A stretch of 7,955 nt of DNA from DASZPL01 sp035550315. Lineage in GTDB: Bacteria; Actinomycetota; Actinomycetes; JAFAQI01. Shown in pieces: positions 5,658-7,955 of this stretch. Both the position numbers and the translations under genes were made by a program. The DNA lies in NCBI GenBank assembly GCA_035550315.1, contig DASZPL010000114.1:1-7955 (forward strand), in the 5' to 3' direction. The notes under the pieces are model-generated. The model saw only the letters and a list, made by a program, of their open reading frames with translations, did no database searches and was not told the origin of the DNA. Every line of letters starts with the position of its first letter. Positions within the stretch are counted from its first letter, which is position 1.

Positions 5658-5930
5658 CTAGAAGGCGCCGATGTAGTAGATGTGCGCGTCCGCCTCGACG
5701 GGCCACCAGAGGATCACCCAGTCGTCGACCCGCGTCCGCACGGCCACCTTCCAGACCGCGTTCCCGGCGGCGGTGCGCAACTGTTCGCGTCGTGCCTCGG
5801 CACTGTCGCCGTGGTCGCAGATGAGATCGATGGCGTTGCAGACCGCGTCGTACAGCTCGTCGTCCGTGCCCGCCTCGAGCGCGTCGAGGGCGGCCGCGGC
5901 TTGCGCCGAGTAGAGCGGCTCGCGAGTCAC
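5658..5930 (-). CDS. RelE/ParE-like toxin of a type II toxin-antitoxin pair
   Basis: This 90-aa protein has the shape of the RelE/ParE superfamily: an N-terminal helical hairpin (SAQAAAALDALEAGTDDELYDAVCNAIDLICDHG) and then beta strands with AVWKVAVRTRVDDWVILWWP and the final HIYYIGAF, matching the usual W-x-V-x-V ... W-x-I-x-W ... I-x-Y-I-G run of strands. Members either cleave mRNA on the ribosome or inhibit gyrase, and the sequence alone does not decide which. The start is GTG at 5930, overlapping the upstream gene's TGA by four bases (GTGA), the same junction as in the vapBC pair. That coupling to a small upstream gene supports the toxin call. It is convergent with the secreted-protein gene. 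Confidence 0.75.
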   Translation of the reverse strand: MTREPLYSAQAAAALDALEAGTDDELYDAVCNAIDLICDHGDSAEARREQLRTAAGNAVWKVAVRTRVDDWVILWWPVEADAHIYYIGAF

Positions 5931-6184
5931 CTCGCCGTACGGCGAGAGGGCCGGCCGCGACGGATGCCGGTCGTCGGGTCCGACGCCAGTTCGTCGATCG
6001 CGGCCATCACGTCGGGACGCGCGAGCAGCTTCGCCTGGCCTGCCGTCGTCACGGTCGCCGGGTGCAGTACGACGGTGCCGTCCGACTGAACTTCGCCGAG
6101 GTAGCGTCCCGGTGCCGGGCGAAGCCGGCCCAGGCTGGTGCGACCGCGCTCGTCGACTTCAATCAGGGTCAGCTCGGAGTCCAC
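5927..6184 (-). CDS. Putative antitoxin, possibly AbrB/SpoVT-like
   Basis: This is an 85-aa protein directly upstream of, and overlapping, the RelE/ParE-like toxin gene, so an antitoxin role is the natural reading. The N-terminal part, LIEVDERGRTSLGRLRPAPG followed by YLGEVQSDGTVVLHPA, has the strand-turn-strand look of an AbrB/MazE-type swapped-hairpin DNA-binding domain (compare the D-x-x-G-R-x-x-L pattern). The C-terminal half (LLARPDVMAAIDELASD, then the basic GIRRGRPSRR) would bind the toxin. I do not recognise the exact family. The start is GTG at 6184; a G-rich stretch lies immediately before it, and a 7-bp dyad sits just upstream at 6187-6217, well placed for autorepression. Confidence 0.65.
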   Translation of the reverse strand: MDSELTLIEVDERGRTSLGRLRPAPGRYLGEVQSDGTVVLHPATVTTAGQAKLLARPDVMAAIDELASDPTTGIRRGRPSRRTAR

Positions 6185-6186
6185 CC

Positions 6187-6217
6187 GCCCAGGATGACAG
6201 AATTACCAACCCTGGGC
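6187..6217. promoter_or_regulatory. Candidate operator of the second toxin-antitoxin pair
   Basis: GCCCAGG, a 17-base AT-richer spacer containing a possible -10 (TAATTC on the minus strand), and CCTGGGC form a perfect 7-bp inverted repeat. It begins two bases upstream of the antitoxin GTG. Flanking the probable promoter of an antitoxin gene, it is well placed for binding by the antitoxin dimer or toxin-antitoxin complex. The 97 bp from here to repeat copy 4 hold nothing I recognise. Confidence 0.45.
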
Positions 6218-6314
6218 AATTTCTCGCCGAGAGTCGGGCCAGCGACGGTTCGGCGAAGGTCTTGCTCCTCTAGACACTCGCGAACCGGGCCGCCCGCCGC
6301 CCACCCGCCCAAAT

Positions 6315-6378
6315 CGCCAAACCCGCGCGAATCAACGTCTCAACGGGCGCGATGCGGTTGAGACGCGCGGGTTTGGCG
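6315..6378. repeat. 64-bp palindromic element, copy 4
   Basis: The outer 14-bp arms (6315-6328 and 6365-6378) pair perfectly. In the middle two foldings compete: TCAAC/GTTGA after a 3x3 internal loop as in copies 1 and 2, or a longer GTCTCAAC (6337-6344) with GTTGAGAC (6357-6364), which stacks directly on the outer stem. It lies upstream of both the antitoxin gene and the monooxygenase gene, so here it cannot be a simple 3'-end terminator for either. Confidence 0.9.
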
Positions 6379-6399
6379 AATCGGGCGTGGCAGATAGTT

Positions 6400-6425
6400 G
6401 AGCCGCGGCAACTCGGTCGCGGCTC
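6400..6425 (+). promoter_or_regulatory. Leader hairpin before the nitronate monooxygenase gene
   Basis: GAGCCGCGGC, the loop AACTCG and GTCGCGGCTC form a 10-bp stem, one position being a G-U pair in RNA. The stem ends directly before GAAGG (6426-6430), the ribosome-binding site. Compared with the perfect hairpin at 3948-3973 the only change keeps the RNA pairing. This slightly favours an RNA role, though an operator is equally possible. Confidence 0.5.
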
Positions 6426-6437
6426 GAAGGTGGCGAT

Positions 6438-7493
6438 GTGTGGACTGACACCCCGTTTACGCGGATGGTCGGGTGCCGGGTGCCGATCGTGGGGGCGCCG
6501 ATGGCGGGCGGGCCGAGTACGCCGGCGCTGGTCGCGGCGATCTCGGGGGCCGGCGGGTTCGGCGTACTGGGCTGCGGCTACGACTCCCCCGACGCGATCC
6601 GCGACGCGATCCGGGCGGTGCGGGCGGCGACGGACGCGCCGTTCGGAGTGAACCTGTTCGTGCCGGGACCGTACGACGTCGACGACGCCCTGGTCGCCGA
6701 CGCGCTGCGGCGACTGGCGCCACTCGCCGCCGAGCTCGGCGTGGAGCTGACGATGCCGACGAGGTTTGCGGAGGACTTCGACGCGCAGCTCGCGGTGGTG
6801 CTGGCCGAGCGGGTGGCGATGTTCAGCTTCACGTTCGGCATCCCGTCGGCCGAGGTGCTGGCGGCGCTGCGCGACGCGGGGACGTTGACCTGCGGGACAG
6901 CGACGCATGTCGCGGAGGCGCGGGCGCTGGTCGAGGTCGGCGTGGACATGGTGTGCGTGCAGGGCGCGGAGGCCGGCGGGCATCGCGGCACGTTTCTCGG
7001 TACGCCGGAGGACGTGCTCGTCGGCACGATGGCGCTGGTGCCGTCGGTGTGCGACGCGGTCGACGTGCCGGTGATCGCCGGCGGCGGGATCGCGGACGGG
7101 CGTGGGGTCGCGGCGGTGCTGGCGCTGGGGGCGTCGGCGGCGGCGCTGGGGACGGCGTTCCTGCGCTGCCCCGAGGCGGGCACGAGCGCGCCCTATCGCG
7201 CGGCGGTGTCGGCGGCCGGCGAGACCGACACCGTGATCACCCGGGCCTTGTCGGGACGCGCGGCGCGCGGCATCGGCAACCGGATCACCGACGCGTTGGC
7301 GGGCGTGGACCTGCCGCCGTACCCGGTGATGAACGCCCTGACCCGCGAGCTGCGGCGGGCCTGCACGGCGGCGGGTCGGTCGGACTTCCTGTCGCTGTGG
7401 GCCGGCCAAGGCGCCGGAGCGGCGCGTGACCGACCGGCGGCGGAGTTGCTGGGCGCCCTGAGCAACGAGGCCGGTCAGGCCGCAGACAGCTGA
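6438..7493 (+). CDS. Nitronate monooxygenase (2-nitropropane dioxygenase family)
   Basis: This 351-aa FMN-dependent TIM-barrel enzyme should oxidise nitronates such as propionate 3-nitronate or alkyl nitronates to carbonyl compounds and nitrite. Visible motifs in order: the N-terminal strand PIVGAPMAGGPSTP (residues 16-29), GGFGVLGCGY, the FGVNLF strand, then QGAEAGGHRG (175-184), whose His182 is at the position of the family's catalytic His. The FMN-phosphate loops follow, VPVIAGGGIADG (about 210-221) and AAALGTAFL (about 234-242), then a C-terminal LWAGQGAG. Length is normal and nothing is missing. The start is GTG 6438, preceded by GAAGG; the overlapping ATG at 6436 is in a wrong frame. 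A detoxifying role is likely, since no pathway partners are adjacent. Related enoyl reductases of the same fold (FabK) are the main alternative, but the His motif fits nitronate monooxygenases. Confidence 0.9.
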   Translation: MWTDTPFTRMVGCRVPIVGAPMAGGPSTPALVAAISGAGGFGVLGCGYDSPDAIRDAIRAVRAATDAPFGVNLFVPGPYDVDDALVADALRRLAPLAAELGVELTMPTRFAEDFDAQLAVVLAERVAMFSFTFGIPSAEVLAALRDAGTLTCGTATHVAEARALVEVGVDMVCVQGAEAGGHRGTFLGTPEDVLVGTMALVPSVCDAVDVPVIAGGGIADGRGVAAVLALGASAAALGTAFLRCPEAGTSAPYRAAVSAAGETDTVITRALSGRAARGIGNRITDALAGVDLPPYPVMNALTRELRRACTAAGRSDFLSLWAGQGAGAARDRPAAELLGALSNEAGQAADS

Positions 7494-7527
7494 GCCGGCC
7501 TCTTCTGTCGGTGCGCCACAGAGATAC

Positions 7528-7558
7528 GCAATTCGTAGGCTTAAACCCTACGGATTGC
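7528..7558. terminator. Strong dyad after the monooxygenase: terminator or operator
   Basis: GCAATTCGTAGG (7528-7539), the loop CTTAAAC and CCTACGGATTGC (7547-7558) pair in 12 of 12 positions counting one T-G pair. It begins 34 bp after the monooxygenase stop, which suits a terminator, but no T-run follows. It ends about 25 bp before the next start and abuts AT-rich CATAAT, so it could equally be an operator for the AbiEi-like gene. Confidence 0.45.
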
Positions 7559-7570
7559 ATAATGACGGGC

Positions 7571-7576
7571 TAAGAT
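7571..7576 (+). promoter_or_regulatory. Probable -10 element of the AbiEi-like gene
   Basis: TAAGAT fits the TAnnnT pattern and lies seven bases before ATG 7584, which would give a leaderless message. An alternative -10, CATAAT at 7558-7563, would leave a short leader. Confidence 0.3.
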
Positions 7577-7583
7577 GGCGAAC

Positions 7584-7955
7584 ATGAAGCGGGCAGCAAC
7601 GGCGATGCCCACCCCGCTGGCGCGCGCGCCGCTTCGGGTCGTGCGACCCCGCGACGCGCAGCACGTCTACGCCCATCCTCGGGCGGAGTTCGCCCGCCTC
7701 ACAGCGCGCGGCGCACTGCACCGACTGGCCCCGGGCTACTACGCGGTCGTCCCGCAGGAGTACGTCGGTGACGAGTGGTCGCCGACCCTCGAAGCGGCTG
7801 CGGCGGGCATCGCCGCCGCCCACGTCGGTGCCGACCACGTGGTCTTGATGGGATTGTCGGCGGCGCGGCTGCACGGCGCTCTGCCGCGTGCGCTCGCAGT
7901 GGCGGTCGTCGCCGTGCCATTGCAGCGGCGAGCGATCCAGCTCGTCGACCGACAC
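7584..7955 (+). CDS. AbiEi-family antitoxin / transcriptional regulator, N-terminal part
   Basis: An open frame without a stop runs to the window end (124 codons). The sequence ARLTARGALHRLAPGYYAVVP is the typical end of the N-terminal winged helix of AbiEi-type proteins, where a short wing ends in GYY. It is followed by WSPTLEAAAAGIAAAHVGAD and VLMGLSAARLHGALPRAL, then VAVVAVPLQRRAI, the start of the second domain. In type IV toxin-antitoxin systems AbiEi represses its operon and counters AbiEii, a nucleotidyltransferase toxin; in actinobacteria many AbiEi-like genes stand alone. Whether a toxin gene follows cannot be seen. Possible starts are ATG 7584 (best fit to the -10), ATG 7575 and ATG 7605, all in frame. 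The open minus-strand frame across this region is a shadow. Confidence 0.75.
   Translation, partial: MKRAATAMPTPLARAPLRVVRPRDAQHVYAHPRAEFARLTARGALHRLAPGYYAVVPQEYVGDEWSPTLEAAAAGIAAAHVGADHVVLMGLSAARLHGALPRALAVAVVAVPLQRRAIQLVDRH

Larger units (their letters stand above)
6315..6660 (+). repeat. Direct duplication, copy B (intact)
   Basis: This is the partner of 3862-4150. It holds palindrome copy 4, the leader hairpin, the ribosome-binding site and the first ~75 codons of the intact monooxygenase. The start-to-start distance between the two copies is 2453 bp, and the secreted-protein gene and second toxin-antitoxin pair lie between them. Confidence 0.88.

Noticed and set aside
1892..6378. CRISPR array from the four repeats
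   Set aside because: The copies are 0.9 to 2.4 kb apart with genes between them, there are no regular spacers, and no cas genes are present.
6436..6438. ATG at 6436 as the monooxygenase start
   Set aside because: It is in a different frame from the enzyme; the overlapping GTG at 6438 is the in-frame start.
6270..7409. Minus-strand open frame of 379 codons opposite the nitronate monooxygenase
   Set aside because: It is very Arg/His-rich, has no domain, and is the antisense shadow of a well-supported gene.
7548..7955. Minus-strand frame at the window end
   Set aside because: The plus-strand frame encodes a recognisable AbiEi-like protein; the minus frame has no motif.

Overview
The window is high-GC DNA (about two-thirds G+C by eye) with G/C-ending codons, many GTG starts and several probable leaderless transcripts. 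This fits a soil-type actinobacterium (Actinomycetota); I cannot name the genus. No rRNA, tRNA, transposase, integrase or CRISPR array was seen.

Layout. 2-235 (+): the last 77 codons of a dienelactone-hydrolase-type protein. 232-699 (-): a small one-helix membrane protein of unknown function, convergent with it. 839-1816 (+): a His-rich lipoprotein with a YHYH domain. 1973-2703 (-): a vapBC-type toxin-antitoxin pair. 2805-3307 (-): a SnoaL/NTF2-like gene broken by a one-base frameshift, divergent from a MarR-family regulator (3337-3837, +), with an operator-like cluster of TAGTAC/GTACTA half-sites between them. About 3986-4375 (+): a decayed copy of a nitronate monooxygenase gene. 4504-5604 (+): a lower-GC secreted protein with Ig-like repeats and two TTA codons. 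5658-6184 (-): a second toxin-antitoxin pair (RelE/ParE-like toxin with a possible AbrB-like antitoxin). 6438-7493 (+): the intact nitronate monooxygenase. 7584-7955 (+): the start of an AbiEi-type antitoxin/regulator gene, cut by the window end.

The most notable signal is a family of four interspersed palindromic elements, each exactly 64 bp from CGCCAAACCCGCGC to its complement (1892-1955, 2808-2871, 3862-3925, 6315-6378). They have a 14-bp outer stem, a variable 36-nt middle with an inner stem, and fall into two subfamilies. Three lie between genes. The fourth forms the 3' end of the SnoaL-like gene and is translated as its last ~20 residues. Copies 3 and 4 belong to a larger direct duplication that also carries a hairpin, the translation start and the first ~35 codons of the nitronate monooxygenase. 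One copy has decayed to a pseudogene, and the low-GC secreted-protein gene and second toxin-antitoxin pair lie between the two.

The region therefore looks like an accessory, rearranging stretch: two, perhaps three, toxin-antitoxin-type loci, one decaying and one frameshifted gene, a compositionally foreign gene, and a palindromic repeat family. The MarR regulator probably controls itself and the divergent SnoaL-like gene. No common pathway links the other genes.
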